A stretch of 64,000 nt of DNA from Rikenellaceae bacterium (GTDB taxonomy: Bacteria; Bacteroidota; Bacteroidia; Bacteroidales; UBA932): the NCBI GenBank assembly GCA_900769885.1, contig CAAGIG010000087.1:13746-77745 (forward strand), given 5' to 3'. How positions within the stretch are numbered: the stretch's first letter is position 1; the number at the start of each line of letters is the position of its first letter. Of the stretch, positions 8,869-18,644 are shown piece by piece. The translations under genes were made by a program, and so were the position numbers. The notes below the pieces were generated by a model, which was not told where the DNA came from, did no database searches, and saw only the letters and a list, made by a program, of their open reading frames with translations.

Positions 8869-9684
8869 TTATTCTCTCATAAAATCTGCACTCACAAGAA
8901 TTCTACCGCAATATTCACAAACGATAATTTTCTTGTTCATTGCAATATCAAGTTGTCTTTGAGGTGGGATTTTGTTGAAACATCCGCCACAAGCATCTCT
9001 TTGAACAGTTACAACCGCAAAACCGTTATTTGTGTTTTCACGAACCTTTTCGTATGCAGCCAAAGTTCTTGCATCAAGTTCGCCCTTTAGTTTTGCAATC
9101 TCTTCTTTTAGTTGAGCTTCCTCTTTTTCAGTCTCTTCTGTAATAGAAAGACTCTCTTTTCTTTTAGCTTCAAGGTCAGCTTCCCTTTGCTTAAGATCTT
9201 TATTGTTAGCATCTACCTGAGCTTTCAACTCAGAGATATATGCGTTCTTTTCAGTAATTCTTTTTTGTGCCAACTTAAGCTCCATTTCCTGGAACTCAAT
9301 TTCGCGAGAGATAGAGACATACTCTCTGTTATTCTTAACATTTGCTTGTTGCTCTTTATATCTTTCGATAGCAGCTTTGCTGTTGTCAGCATCGATCTTT
9401 CTTTGAGCAATAAATTTCTCGCCCTCCAAAATCTCCTCTTTCAATTTGGAAATTCTGGTTTTTGTTCCTTCAATACCATCCTCCAAGTCACGGATTTCAT
9501 CAGGAAGTTCACCTAGTAAAAGATGAATACTGTCAATTTTAGAATCTTTTTGCTGAATCAGATACAAAGTCTGTAGCTTGTGTTCCATTGAACTTTCCGA
9601 GTCATTGATACTCTTGGACAATGACATAAAGGTCTCCCTTCTGTCGATAGGGGTATCTATCGCATTCTTTTGTTTTGTTGACAT
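8869..9684 (-). CDS. Coiled-coil zinc-ribbon protein (C4-type, CT398-like)
   Basis: A 271-residue protein that is largely a long antiparallel coiled coil (about residues 35-205, rich in K, E and Q heptads), ending in a zinc ribbon: ACGGC then IVCEYCG near residues 230-262, two CxxC pairs about 20 residues apart. This is the layout of the CT398/'zinc ribbon domain' family, thought to bind nucleic acid or act in trafficking; the exact role is unknown. It follows the Nif3 gene by 8 bp, a pairing common in many bacteria. In-frame Met codons at 9627 and 9588 are alternative starts. Confidence 0.8.
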   Translation of the reverse strand: MSTKQKNAIDTPIDRRETFMSLSKSINDSESSMEHKLQTLYLIQQKDSKIDSIHLLLGELPDEIRDLEDGIEGTKTRISKLKEEILEGEKFIAQRKIDADNSKAAIERYKEQQANVKNNREYVSISREIEFQEMELKLAQKRITEKNAYISELKAQVDANNKDLKQREADLEAKRKESLSITEETEKEEAQLKEEIAKLKGELDARTLAAYEKVRENTNNGFAVVTVQRDACGGCFNKIPPQRQLDIAMNKKIIVCEYCGRILVSADFMRE

Positions 9685-9692
9685 ATCGTATT

Positions 9693-10466
9693 TTAATAAT
9701 AATATACTGGGTTAGTACTGTTGTTTGCAATTTGAACCGCAAAGTTAGGAAATTTTTCCATAACAATATCATAGATAACTCTCATTATCTGCGCTTCACT
9801 TTCAAAGTGACCGATATCTGCCACCATAAAATGGTCCGGACAATAAAAATCGTGATATGAAATATCCCCACAAAGATAAATTTGAGCACCTTTGCGGTAC
9901 GCCATCTTAATAAGAGAACGGCCGCTGCCTCCACAAAGTGCCACTCTCTCTATTTTTCCGGAAACAGGCTTTGAATATCTGAAATGTTCCAACGAAAGGG
10001 AATTTTTTAGATATGCAAGAAAATCATCTGCATCCATAGGTTGCTCAAGTTTCCCAATAACACCCAAACCATCCCCATTCTCATCACTATCCAAAACCTG
10101 AACATCCTTTAAATTAAGCTTTTGTGCCAATGAACCACTCACCCCCGCAATAACTTTATCCATATTGGTATGGCACGAATAGACCACAATATCATTCTTT
10201 ATCGCCTCAATGATGGCTCTTCCTGTCTGGTCTGCACCCGAAATTTTCTTCACACCGGAAAAAATCAATGGGTGATGGGTAACCACCATATCGGCTCCAA
10301 CCTTAACAGCCTCTTCAATAAGCTCATAGCTCGGGTCAAAACCAATAAGGAGCTTGGTCACATCGGCATTTGGATCTCCAATACAGAAACCCGAATTATC
10401 CCAATTCTCCTGCAAGCCCAGAGGGGCAAATTCTTCTATAACTTGTGCTATTTCAAATGCTTTCAT
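9693..10466 (-). CDS. Nif3-like dinuclear metal center protein
   Basis: A 257-residue Nif3/YbgI (DUF34) protein. Metal-ligand motifs are visible: THHPLIFSGVKKI near residue 64, CHTNMD near 97, and the C-terminal HFESEAQ. Many Bacteroidetes members are about 365 residues with an inserted PII-like domain; this one is the short form without it. Often labelled 'GTP cyclohydrolase I type 2', but that activity is not established for most members and I do not assert it. It sits between the MerR-like gene (2 bp gap) and the zinc-ribbon gene. Confidence 0.88.
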   Translation of the reverse strand: MKAFEIAQVIEEFAPLGLQENWDNSGFCIGDPNADVTKLLIGFDPSYELIEEAVKVGADMVVTHHPLIFSGVKKISGADQTGRAIIEAIKNDIVVYSCHTNMDKVIAGVSGSLAQKLNLKDVQVLDSDENGDGLGVIGKLEQPMDADDFLAYLKNSLSLEHFRYSKPVSGKIERVALCGGSGRSLIKMAYRKGAQIYLCGDISYHDFYCPDHFMVADIGHFESEAQIMRVIYDIVMEKFPNFAVQIANNSTNPVYYY

Positions 10467-10468
10467 AT

Positions 10469-10813
10469 CTATTCATCAATCGATTTGGCAATATCCTGAA
10501 GCATCTCCTTTATCCCTTTCAGCCTCTGAACCACCTCTGCCCGATTATCCAACCCCTCTTTATTACCCTTCATCCTGGCTGCAGCCCCCTCAAGAGTCAT
10601 TTTCTTATCTTTGACCAAATGGTGGATAATCCGGAGATTCTCAATATCCTTAGGGGTGTACTTGCGGTCCCCTTTCGCATTTCTTTCAGGGCGGACAAAA
10701 TTTGAAAATGAATCGGTCCAAAATCTGACCAGAGAGGTACTTTCTCCCAAAAGTTCAGCCACCTCTCCTATGGAATAATATAATTTTTCAGGTTTGTATT
10801 CTTTATATGCCAT
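10469..10813 (-). CDS. MerR-family transcriptional regulator
   Basis: A 114-residue protein whose first ~80 residues form a MerR winged helix-turn-helix: YYSIGEVAELLGESTSLVRFW, then R-x4-GDRKYTPKDIENL and a second wing IIHHLVKDKKMTLEGA. The C-terminal ~30 residues can form the dimerisation helix, and there is no effector domain or cysteine metal site. This short type is found next to M23 peptidase genes in many Bacteroidetes. It lies in the same unit as two envelope peptidases (12 bp after the first). Its targets are unknown. Confidence 0.87.
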   Translation of the reverse strand: MAYKEYKPEKLYYSIGEVAELLGESTSLVRFWTDSFSNFVRPERNAKGDRKYTPKDIENLRIIHHLVKDKKMTLEGAAARMKGNKEGLDNRAEVVQRLKGIKEMLQDIAKSIDE

Positions 10814-10825
10814 ACATTTATATAT

Positions 10826-11779
10826 TTAATCCAATGATTGTCCTGTATTGACAGAAATAGACAACATATTCATATATGTCTCAGTATCAACACTTGCCGC
10901 CACAAACGACAGAGGATCCATCACCTCTCCGTCCTTCAAAATTTCATAATGGAGATGAGGTGCAAAAGAGGTTCCGCTGCTTCCAACCCTCGCTATAACC
11001 TTCCCTTTTTGAATCTTTTGTCCCTTGCGCACCAGTACATCCGACAAATGGGCATACATTGTCTTATATCCATTTCCGTGGTTCAACACAATATTTGTCC
11101 CATCCAGCTTCTTGGAACGAGTCACAGACTCCACCACTCCATCAGCAGTCGAAATCACCTCCGTTCCCATTGGAACCAGAATATCCAAACCGTCGTGAAA
11201 GACAAGTTTCTTATAAAAAGGGTGAATCTTCTCTCCAACTGACGCCCCAATATGTTCCACTTCCCAATCTGCAACCGGAAGAATATCAGGTATATTTTCA
11301 AACTTATGACTCAAAATCCCAATTGAATCATTCACAAAAGAAAGCAACTCTCCACACTCCTCAAACTCATTCTCTACCCTCAACAATCTCCTCTGGGTAC
11401 TGAATACCAAAGAAGATCCCAGTGTTGAATCTGTTGCAAATTTTGAAAGGGAATCATCTATCATCGAATAATCGGGGAAACTCGAATTGAAGATGTCATA
11501 ATAGATCTGCTCATCCTTGACCTGCAACTCTCCGAGAACCTCCTCAAGCAATTGGACTTCAGAACTCAACCTCTCATACTCTTGCTGAATCAAACGGGTT
11601 TCGGATTTTATTTTGCGTTGCTTCTCAGTTGTAACAATCAAAGAAAAAGCGAGATAGATAATCACTCCTGACAAAATGGAATAGCCGAGAAAAACAAGGA
11701 GTCGTTTCAGATAATATCCAACTGTCTTTTTCTTCTCGACGAAAGTCAATGATTCTTTATCATAAGTTAACTTACCCAT
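10826..11779 (-). CDS. Membrane-anchored M23 peptidase (LytM/MepM-like)
   Basis: A 317-residue protein: short cytoplasmic start, one transmembrane helix (about 26-49), a coiled coil (about 55-90), then a C-terminal M23 domain (about 190-295). HDGLD supplies the first His and Asp zinc ligands and HLHYE the last His, so the domain looks catalytically competent. M23 enzymes cut peptidoglycan cross-links, and the coiled-coil type can also regulate other hydrolases. It lies 5 bp after a second M23 gene with the same architecture; the pair may be a duplication. The N-terminus (MGKLTYDKESLTFVEKKKT) resembles that of its neighbour. Confidence 0.88.
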   Translation of the reverse strand: MGKLTYDKESLTFVEKKKTVGYYLKRLLVFLGYSILSGVIIYLAFSLIVTTEKQRKIKSETRLIQQEYERLSSEVQLLEEVLGELQVKDEQIYYDIFNSSFPDYSMIDDSLSKFATDSTLGSSLVFSTQRRLLRVENEFEECGELLSFVNDSIGILSHKFENIPDILPVADWEVEHIGASVGEKIHPFYKKLVFHDGLDILVPMGTEVISTADGVVESVTRSKKLDGTNIVLNHGNGYKTMYAHLSDVLVRKGQKIQKGKVIARVGSSGTSFAPHLHYEILKDGEVMDPLSFVAASVDTETYMNMLSISVNTGQSLD

Positions 11780-11784
11780 TCTAC

Positions 11785-12771
11785 TTAACTGAGAGGAATC
11801 TCTTCAGAATTAATAATCGCAGCATAATCCTCAGGCTCGATATCCTTATCATAATAGTTTACAGGATTTACAGGCTTGCCCATATACAACACTTCATAGT
11901 GAAGGTGAGTTGCAGTAGAACGTCCTGTATTACCCATTTCAGCAATCTGCTGTCCCCTCTTAACGGTCTGTCCTTTAGCCACATTAGCTTTTCTCAAGTG
12001 AGCATATCTGGTGACATATCCAAAACCGTGGTCAATCTCGATATATTGTCCGAAACCACCTGTCTGGAATGAAACTTTTGTCACAACACCATTTCCGGTA
12101 GCATAAATAGGTTCTCCCTGCTTGCCCGATTTTGGTGCCAAATCTATACCATTATGCTGTTTGACCCTCTTGCGGCTGACAGGATCCAATCTCCGGCCAT
12201 AGCCTGAAGTAAATTTCACATTCTCAAAATTAGCAGGGGGAATAGTAGGGACACATTGTGCCATTTCCTCAGCCCTTTTCGAATATAATGATATCTGATC
12301 CAATGACTTGGATAGCAGATACGCCTTCTTTGCCAACACATCCGACTTCATCACCGAGCGTGTAAGGACTCCACTGAAATCGGCACTTTCAAGATATGAA
12401 TATCTGTCCACACCACCAATACCCGCACTTCTGACATCCATTGGAATCTGCTCCATACCGAAGATTGAGCGGTAAAGATTGTTGTCCCTTCTCTCCATCT
12501 CATTGAGCTGCTGGTCTATATCATTGAGTCTTCGGCCCAACAGATTCAATTTTGAGTGCCACTCCTTATAATTCTTCTCCAAAAGGAGTGTCTTGGGAGT
12601 AGTGATCTCGAGAATATCGGTAGTCACATAAAGTATCAATAAGAAAAACGCCACTCCGGAAACAGAATAGAGCAACATCTTCCTCAGCGAACTGCTAAAG
12701 AGAGATGACTGCTCAGCCAACTCATAAGAAAGAGTCTTCTTATTAAAAATATATTCTTTTTTCCTGCTCAT
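11785..12771 (-). CDS. Membrane-anchored M23 peptidase (LytM/MepM-like)
   Basis: A 328-residue paralogue of the next gene. It has one transmembrane helix (about 32-52), a coiled coil (about 60-95) and a C-terminal M23 domain (about 195-300) with HNGIDLAP, RYAHL and HLHYEV, so all zinc and catalytic His/Asp residues are present. It is expected to face the periplasm and act on peptidoglycan. It is the first gene of the five-gene unit, 27 nt downstream of a strong-looking promoter. The start (MSRKKEYIFNKKTLSYELAEQ) is conserved with the paralogue in spirit, which supports the chosen ATG. Confidence 0.88.
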   Translation of the reverse strand: MSRKKEYIFNKKTLSYELAEQSSLFSSSLRKMLLYSVSGVAFFLLILYVTTDILEITTPKTLLLEKNYKEWHSKLNLLGRRLNDIDQQLNEMERRDNNLYRSIFGMEQIPMDVRSAGIGGVDRYSYLESADFSGVLTRSVMKSDVLAKKAYLLSKSLDQISLYSKRAEEMAQCVPTIPPANFENVKFTSGYGRRLDPVSRKRVKQHNGIDLAPKSGKQGEPIYATGNGVVTKVSFQTGGFGQYIEIDHGFGYVTRYAHLRKANVAKGQTVKRGQQIAEMGNTGRSTATHLHYEVLYMGKPVNPVNYYDKDIEPEDYAAIINSEEIPLS

Positions 12772-12797
12772 TTAAACCGATTATCCCAATTACGGGG

Positions 12798-12829
12798 CAA
12801 AAATATAAATTTTAAAAAATATTATCAAA
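12798..12829 (-). promoter_or_regulatory. Bacteroidetes promoter for the M23-MerR-Nif3 unit
   Basis: On the minus strand, TTTG (12829-12826) is followed after 20 nt by TATTTTTG (12805-12798), matching the TTTG-N19/20-TAnnTTTG consensus. It lies 26 nt before the M23 start at 12771 and partly inside the 3' end of the thiamine pyrophosphokinase gene. Confidence 0.7.
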
Positions 12830-13507
12830 ATATGAGGGAATATATAATAGAACTTCTCCCTGTGGAGTCAACTCCAAAGAGACATTACTCTCTGATACTC
12901 TGTTCAATGTAGCTTTCCACCACATATCAAAAACAACATCATCAGTAGGGTATTCCAAACCGCGGCTCACAATTCTTATTGCAGGATCCATTGAGAAAAT
13001 AGACAATTGCTGTCCTACAGGAAGGAGAAATCTGGATGATTGGGAAATTGGATAAAAAGTTCCATAATCTGTCATCATTGAAATACTATGTCTGAATCCT
13101 TTTACACAAAGATATGCATCATACTCTGCAAGATGAGATATATTTCCCAAAGTATGGTCCTCCCTTTTTCCGGTCGCACCAAAAATAACTATTGAAAATG
13201 GCGGAATATCCTCTTTGGATTTATTTTCAATATCAATAAGTCTGCAAACCAGTCTGAATGCTTTGGACAAATCGTTGGTCTGCTGCTCTGTCTCCTGATA
13301 CAATCTGTCTGCAAGCAATTCTTTGTGCTCCTGTGAGATTGAATCCATATCTCCCGCAACATATTCGGGTTTACGATACTTTATAAAATTGGCAACCGCC
13401 CCATCACAACATACCACCACATCACACGAAAGCAACTTTTCAAGGACCACTTCATTTTCAGGAAATGATCCATCGCATAAAATTGCATAAGAGAGGGGAG
13501 AACTCAT
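12812..13507 (-). CDS. Thiamine pyrophosphokinase
   Basis: A 231-residue enzyme converting thiamine and ATP to thiamine diphosphate. Visible motifs are AILCDGSFP near the start, AGDMDSIS (substrate/Mg binding), the ligand segment EQQTNDLSKAF, and GATGKREDHTLGNISHL. The C-terminal B1-binding beta domain spans about residues 150-231. The frame is open 35 codons further upstream, but that would overlap fmt; the ATG at 13507 (MSSPLSYAIL) lies 7 nt after the fmt stop and gives a normal length. It is probably the last gene of the alaS/fmt unit. Confidence 0.9.
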   Translation of the reverse strand: MSSPLSYAILCDGSFPENEVVLEKLLSCDVVVCCDGAVANFIKYRKPEYVAGDMDSISQEHKELLADRLYQETEQQTNDLSKAFRLVCRLIDIENKSKEDIPPFSIVIFGATGKREDHTLGNISHLAEYDAYLCVKGFRHSISMMTDYGTFYPISQSSRFLLPVGQQLSIFSMDPAIRIVSRGLEYPTDDVVFDMWWKATLNRVSESNVSLELTPQGEVLLYIPSYFDNIF

Positions 13508-13514
13508 AGAAGAA

Positions 13515-15992
13515 CTACTCGAAATAACATTGTTCACCCCTGAAACCGGCAAGGAATCCTCCAATTGGAAGACGTTTTTTACCGGGAGCCTGAATTTCCA
13601 GAATTGAGACAAACTGATCGGCAGCTCTTACCCACATTCTCGATTTGCCGTCAGTGACAACTGCACCTACAGGCAATTCCATATACTCCTGAGAAAGTTC
13701 CGGAGAGACCACATCCACAGCAAAAATCTTCATTTCCAATTTCTGTTCATCAAAACAAAGGGTAGAATGTGTTCCCGGTCTTGGAGAGAGACCTCTTACA
13801 AGGTTATATATTTGCTCAGCCGAACTGTTCCAGTCAATTTTGCCTGTAGCAGGTGTCAGTTTCGGTGCATAACGGGCATACTCGGGTACCGATTCGATAC
13901 ATTGAGTCTGAGGTTGTGTCTGAACATTACCACTTTGAAGAGCATCCACTGTCTTGCAGACAAGTCTTGAACCCACCGCCATCAGTTTGTCGTGAAGGGT
14001 TCCGATGTTGTCCTGACGCTCTATTTCCACCGACTCTGTAAAGATAATTTCACCGGTATCAATATGTTCATCCAATAGGAATGTAGTTACACCTGTAACC
14101 TTTTCTCCATTGATTATTGCCCAGTTGATAGGGGCAGCACCCCTGTAGGCAGGAAGTAACGAAGCATGAAGATTGAATGTCCCTTTAGGAGGCATTGCCC
14201 AGACAGCTTTTGGCAACATTCTGAAAGCCACCACCACGAATATATCTGCATTGAATGCACGCAAATCTTCCAAAAACTGAGGGTCTTTCATCGACTCAGG
14301 CTGCAAAAGCGGAATAGCAGGAGTAAGACCATCCTCTGACAATGAAAGAAGATATTGTTTTACTGCTGAACAATTTATCTTTTGTCCACGACCACTTTTC
14401 TTATCGGGAACAGTGACTGCACCCACAACATTATATCCACCTTCGATCAATGCCTTCAACGAATTGACAGCAAAATCGGGTGTACCCATAAAGACGATTC
14501 TGCATCTTTTATCTTCTACTTTCATCACACTCTTCTCTTTTCTGTTTTTTCTATAATCATTGAACTGACCAATCCTGGCAATAAAGTTTTTGATTGGTTG
14601 CAAATATGTCTCAATATTGAAGATTGAAGAATCTTTAGTCGATTTCCAGGTAAGGAACACACCTATCGGCAAAAGGACTATTGTTGAGATAAATGCCCCG
14701 AGCTCAGGAGATATCGCTCCGTCTCGGGCAAGTTTTTTACCCGAAATATCGACAACCCAATACAATACAAAGAATAGAGCCGATACGATAACGGGTGTTC
14801 CCAATCCCCCTTTTCGGATAATTGCCCCAAGAGGTGCACCGATAAAGAAGAAAATAAAACAAGCAAATGACAAAGTATATTTACGGAGAGACTCCAAATC
14901 TATCCTGCGAAGATAGTGAGTATGTTGAAGCACCTCTCTATCATATATTTGCATTGTTTGGACAGCCTTTCTGGCAGCCGCAATCGCTTTCTCTACAGCC
15001 TCCCGCTCACGATACAGATCCCCCCACTCTTCGAGCGAATCGAGCGGGAATGAATTTTTAAGATTCCTGTTCTTTAAGGTATCGAGATGTTCCCCTTTAT
15101 TCAAACCTATCTTATAAGGAACCTCTCTTTCGTGAACTAAAATTGTAGAATCATATTGAGCCCCGATTGAGTCTCTGTCGTGCTTCAGCTGTTTGAGATT
15201 TCTGGACATCACATCAGAGCCATACCTCTCGCTTTCAGACTTTTTGAAAGCATAGTTCTCCAATGGGATAATCACTTCCTGCATTGAAAACTCCAACTGC
15301 TGCACCGCATAACTTGTATCTTTGAAACTCTTCTTGTTGGTCTCTTCATATTGGACACCATTGTACAATGTAAAGATAAGAGCATCCATTTCGCGGGTCG
15401 ACTTCAACATTCCCGAATCGGCTATTGCGAGAGAGACATTCCCTTTATTTCCTGTATGATTATAGACCATCACATCATACATCATACCTGTCTTTTTATT
15501 TCGGGAATCGACCCTCAAAGAATACCCTTCTATACCATTGTAAAATGTACCGGTGGGAATTTTAATCTCTTCCTTGGTTTTTGATATATCATACTGTAAA
15601 GTATATATCTTATTGTATGCCAGAGGGATAAGATTATTTGAAACAAAAAATGCGGCAACACTTATAAACATTGCCACAAATATCAGGGGAACGAAAACCC
15701 TCTGCAATGAAATACCGGCAGCCTTCATAGCAAGAAGTTCATTATTCTCCCCTAAATTACCGAATGTCATAATGGAAGCCAAAAGGGTTGACAAGGGCAT
15801 CGACAACGGCAAAATGGTCGCCGATCCCCAAGCCAAAAACTCCATTATAACCCAGAAACTCAAACCTTTTCCTACCAAATCATCTATATAGAGCCATAGA
15901 AACTGCATCACCAGAATAAAAACGGTGATGAAAAAGGTCATAATAAATGGCCCCGCAAATGACTTTAATATGAAAAGGTCCAATTTCTTCAT
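13515..15992 (-). CDS. fmt: LptF/LptG-family permease joined in frame to methionyl-tRNA formyltransferase
   Basis: One open frame of 825 codons covers two normally separate proteins. Residues 1 to ~485 are an LptF/G (YjgP/YjgQ) permease: three N-terminal helices, a beta-jellyroll periplasmic part with a long charged insertion (about 260-370), then three C-terminal helices (YTLSFACFIFFFIGAPLGAI and after). Residues ~498-825 are Fmt: RIVFMGTPDFAVNSLKAL, the formyl-folate motif FNLHASLLPAYRGAAPINWAI, and LDEHIDTGEI; the C-terminal tRNA-binding domain is complete. Met490 (ATG at 14525) is a natural Fmt start. LptG makes lipopolysaccharide-export machinery; Fmt formylates initiator Met-tRNA. The permease C-terminus is cytoplasmic, so a true fusion is topologically possible; an A6 tract beside a hidden TGATG makes a frameshifted or mis-sequenced junction equally plausible. 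Confidence 0.85.
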   Translation of the reverse strand: MKKLDLFILKSFAGPFIMTFFITVFILVMQFLWLYIDDLVGKGLSFWVIMEFLAWGSATILPLSMPLSTLLASIMTFGNLGENNELLAMKAAGISLQRVFVPLIFVAMFISVAAFFVSNNLIPLAYNKIYTLQYDISKTKEEIKIPTGTFYNGIEGYSLRVDSRNKKTGMMYDVMVYNHTGNKGNVSLAIADSGMLKSTREMDALIFTLYNGVQYEETNKKSFKDTSYAVQQLEFSMQEVIIPLENYAFKKSESERYGSDVMSRNLKQLKHDRDSIGAQYDSTILVHEREVPYKIGLNKGEHLDTLKNRNLKNSFPLDSLEEWGDLYREREAVEKAIAAARKAVQTMQIYDREVLQHTHYLRRIDLESLRKYTLSFACFIFFFIGAPLGAIIRKGGLGTPVIVSALFFVLYWVVDISGKKLARDGAISPELGAFISTIVLLPIGVFLTWKSTKDSSIFNIETYLQPIKNFIARIGQFNDYRKNRKEKSVMKVEDKRCRIVFMGTPDFAVNSLKALIEGGYNVVGAVTVPDKKSGRGQKINCSAVKQYLLSLSEDGLTPAIPLLQPESMKDPQFLEDLRAFNADIFVVVAFRMLPKAVWAMPPKGTFNLHASLLPAYRGAAPINWAIINGEKVTGVTTFLLDEHIDTGEIIFTESVEIERQDNIGTLHDKLMAVGSRLVCKTVDALQSGNVQTQPQTQCIESVPEYARYAPKLTPATGKIDWNSSAEQIYNLVRGLSPRPGTHSTLCFDEQKLEMKIFAVDVVSPELSQEYMELPVGAVVTDGKSRMWVRAADQFVSILEIQAPGKKRLPIGGFLAGFRGEQCYFE
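14523..14550 (-). other. Junction of permease and fmt: A6 tract and masked TGATG
   Basis: On the minus strand a run of six A (14550-14545) is followed 19 nt later by the ATG of fmt at 14525. The bases GTGTGATGAAA contain a TGA overlapping this ATG, but in a different frame from the permease. Removing one A puts the TGA in frame, ending the permease at ...YRKTEKRRV and producing the classical TGATG stop/start overlap. As given, no stop separates the two. Confidence 0.7.
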
Positions 15993-15996
15993 TTGA

Positions 15997-18612
15997 TTAC
16001 TTTGAAATCAATTCCAACATTTTTTCCATTGCAGCTGCAAGGCCATCGATATTCTTACCACCTGCTGTAGCAAGGAAGTTCTGGCCACCGCCGCCGCCAT
16101 TGACTAATTTAGCAACCTCTTTGATATCTTTACCTGCATTAGCCCCTGCCTGTACCAGATCATCAGAGTACATAATCAACAAAGAAGGCTTGTTGTCAAG
16201 AGTCTGGAACGCTGCAAACATCGCTGCATTTTTATACTCGCTGTGAAGACGGAATGCCACCTCTTTAATGATATCAGGACGATAAGAACCCTGCAATGTA
16301 AACACTTTGACGCCGTTAATTTCTGTAGACATCTCCTCAACAGCTTTCTTCAACGAAACAATTCTCTCTTTGTCCACCTCTTCCATAGCTTTCTTATATG
16401 CCTCATTTTCACGAACCATCTTAGAAATGCTATTTACAAGATTAGGAGTATTTTCAAAGAACTCTTTAGCTGCTCTCAACTGATCTTCAAGCTGTTCGAT
16501 AACCACCTCAACTTGAGATCCAGTCACAGCCTCAATACGACGCACACCTGCCGCAACTGCAGATTCGGACATTATTTTCAACATACCGATATTACCTGTA
16601 GAAGCTGCGTGGGTACCGCCACAAAGTTCAATTGAGTCTCCAAATTTGATTGCTCTCACCTTGTTACCGTATTTTTCTCCGAACAAAGCCATTGCACCCA
16701 TCTCTTTAGCTTCATTGATATCGATATCACGGAATTCCACTTTATGGATATCCTCTCTTACAATTGTATTGACAATTCTCTCAACCTCTTTCAAATGCTC
16801 AGGTGAAACCTTCTCATAATGAGAGAAGTCAAATCTCAAATAGCCAGGAGAGACATAAGAACCTTTTTGTTCAATATGTGTTCCCAATACCTTACGGAGA
16901 GCATAGTGCAACAAGTGGGTTGCTGTGTGGTTGTTTGCTGTGCTTAGTCTCTTTTCAACATCTACTACAGCGTGGAAACTCTCTTGTGGATCTGCAGGAA
17001 TACGTTCAGCCACGTGAATATTGAGATTATTCTCCTTAATTGTATTTACAATGTTGATTTTCTCACCAGAAGCCGATTGGATGTATCCACAATCACCAAC
17101 TTGTCCACCACTCTCAGCATAGAAAGGTGAACGGTCAAACACCAATTGGTACAACTCTTTATTTTTTGTCTTTACAGTTCTGTATTTGATGATGTTAACA
17201 TCTGTTTCCAATTCATCATATCCGACAAAAACACTTGTAGCAACTTCGTCCAACACTACCCAGTCACCCTCCTGAACAGCTGATGCTGCTCTGGCTCTCT
17301 CCTTCTGCTTGTTAAGTTCTTCCTCAAAACCTGCAACATCGATTGTAAAACCGTGCTCCTTGGCAATAAGTTCACTCAAATCGAGAGGGAAACCGTAAGT
17401 ATCGTATAGAGTAAAGGTATCTTTTCCCGAAATAACCTTAGTATCAGCATTTTTCTCAATAATACCATTGATAAGGCCGATACCGCGGGACAAAGTTCTC
17501 AAGAATGCCTCCTCTTCCTCTTTGATAACCTTTTCAATCAAAGATTGTTGAGATTTCAATTCTGGATAAGCATCACCCATCACATCCACCAATGTAGGAA
17601 CCAAACGGCAAAGGAAAGGTTCATTGAAACCGAGGAATGTATATCCATAGCGGACCGCTCTTCTCAAAATACGGCGGATAACATATCCCGCTTTCACATT
17701 TGAAGGCAACTGGCCGTCTGCAATAGAGAAACTGATTGCTCTGATATGGTCGGCAATAACTCTCATTGCTACATCCTGATCCTTGTCTTCTCCATACTTC
17801 TTACCAGAAAGAGAGGCAATTGAATCGATGATATCGGTAAACATATCTCCCTGATAGTTACTTTCATTACGATTGATTGCCATAACAAGACGTTCGAAAC
17901 CCATACCTGTATCAACGTGTTTGTGAGGCAAAAGTTCCAAAGTTCCGTTAGCCTTTCTATTGTATTGGATAAACACAAGATTCCAAATCTCAATCACAAG
18001 GTGGTGACCTTTATTAACAAGTTCTGCTCCTGGGACCTTAGCTCTCTCCTCATCGCTTCTCAAGTCAACGTGAATTTCACTACAAGGACCGCAAGGACCT
18101 GTATCACCCATTTCCCAGAAATTATCTTTTTTGTTACCCAAAATGATTCTGTCATCCGACAAAAACTCTTTCCAGTAACCTCTCGCCTCTTCGTCAAGGC
18201 TTACATTATCCGATTCGCTTCCTTCAAAAACTGTCACATAGAGACGGTCCTTATCGAGTTTGTAAACCTCGGTAAGAAGTTCCCAAGCCCAGGAAATTGC
18301 CTCTTTTTTGAAATAATCTCCAAAACTCCAGTTTCCGAGCATTTCAAACATAGTGTGGTGATATGAATCGTGTCCCACCTCTTCCAGGTCGTTATGTTTT
18401 CCACTAACCCTCAGACATTTCTGGCTGTCCGCAACACGAGGATAAAGTGCAGGGGAGTTACCCAAAAACCAATCTTTGAACTGGTTCATACCTGCATTTG
18501 TAAACATAAGAGTTGGATCCCCCTTAACCACCATCGGTGCTGAAGGGACAATCTGATGACCTTTCGATGCGAAAAAGTCTAAAAACGTTTGTCTGATCTC
18601 TTTAGAAGTCAT
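15997..18612 (-). CDS. alaS: Alanyl-tRNA synthetase
   Basis: An 871-residue class II synthetase of normal length. The N-terminal catalytic core starts [14 protein letters not shown] and contains [17 protein letters not shown] (motif 1-2 region) and GFERLVM (motif 3 region). The editing domain has the zinc/water-binding [11 protein letters not shown] and CGGTHAA motifs. The C-terminal C-Ala domain ends with [16 protein letters not shown], the glycine-rich oligomerisation/tRNA elbow element. It charges tRNA-Ala and hydrolyses mischarged Ser and Gly. It starts 32 nt after the second LptF/G gene and ends 4 nt before the permease-fmt frame. Confidence 0.97.
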   Translation of the reverse strand: MTSKEIRQTFLDFFASKGHQIVPSAPMVVKGDPTLMFTNAGMNQFKDWFLGNSPALYPRVADSQKCLRVSGKHNDLEEVGHDSYHHTMFEMLGNWSFGDYFKKEAISWAWELLTEVYKLDKDRLYVTVFEGSESDNVSLDEEARGYWKEFLSDDRIILGNKKDNFWEMGDTGPCGPCSEIHVDLRSDEERAKVPGAELVNKGHHLVIEIWNLVFIQYNRKANGTLELLPHKHVDTGMGFERLVMAINRNESNYQGDMFTDIIDSIASLSGKKYGEDKDQDVAMRVIADHIRAISFSIADGQLPSNVKAGYVIRRILRRAVRYGYTFLGFNEPFLCRLVPTLVDVMGDAYPELKSQQSLIEKVIKEEEEAFLRTLSRGIGLINGIIEKNADTKVISGKDTFTLYDTYGFPLDLSELIAKEHGFTIDVAGFEEELNKQKERARAASAVQEGDWVVLDEVATSVFVGYDELETDVNIIKYRTVKTKNKELYQLVFDRSPFYAESGGQVGDCGYIQSASGEKINIVNTIKENNLNIHVAERIPADPQESFHAVVDVEKRLSTANNHTATHLLHYALRKVLGTHIEQKGSYVSPGYLRFDFSHYEKVSPEHLKEVERIVNTIVREDIHKVEFRDIDINEAKEMGAMALFGEKYGNKVRAIKFGDSIELCGGTHAASTGNIGMLKIMSESAVAAGVRRIEAVTGSQVEVVIEQLEDQLRAAKEFFENTPNLVNSISKMVRENEAYKKAMEEVDKERIVSLKKAVEEMSTEINGVKVFTLQGSYRPDIIKEVAFRLHSEYKNAAMFAAFQTLDNKPSLLIMYSDDLVQAGANAGKDIKEVAKLVNGGGGGQNFLATAGGKNIDGLAAAMEKMLELISK

Positions 18613-18644
18613 ATCAACTATAATTTAACTGTTTATATTCAATA

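Noticed and set aside
13508..13612. Upstream extension of thiamine pyrophosphokinase
   Set aside because: It would overlap the end of fmt by about 100 bp and encodes residues unrelated to the family; the ATG at 13507 is preferred.
15553..15891. 112-codon frame antisense to the permease-fmt gene
   Set aside because: Overlaps a clearly conserved protein on the other strand and shows no motif.
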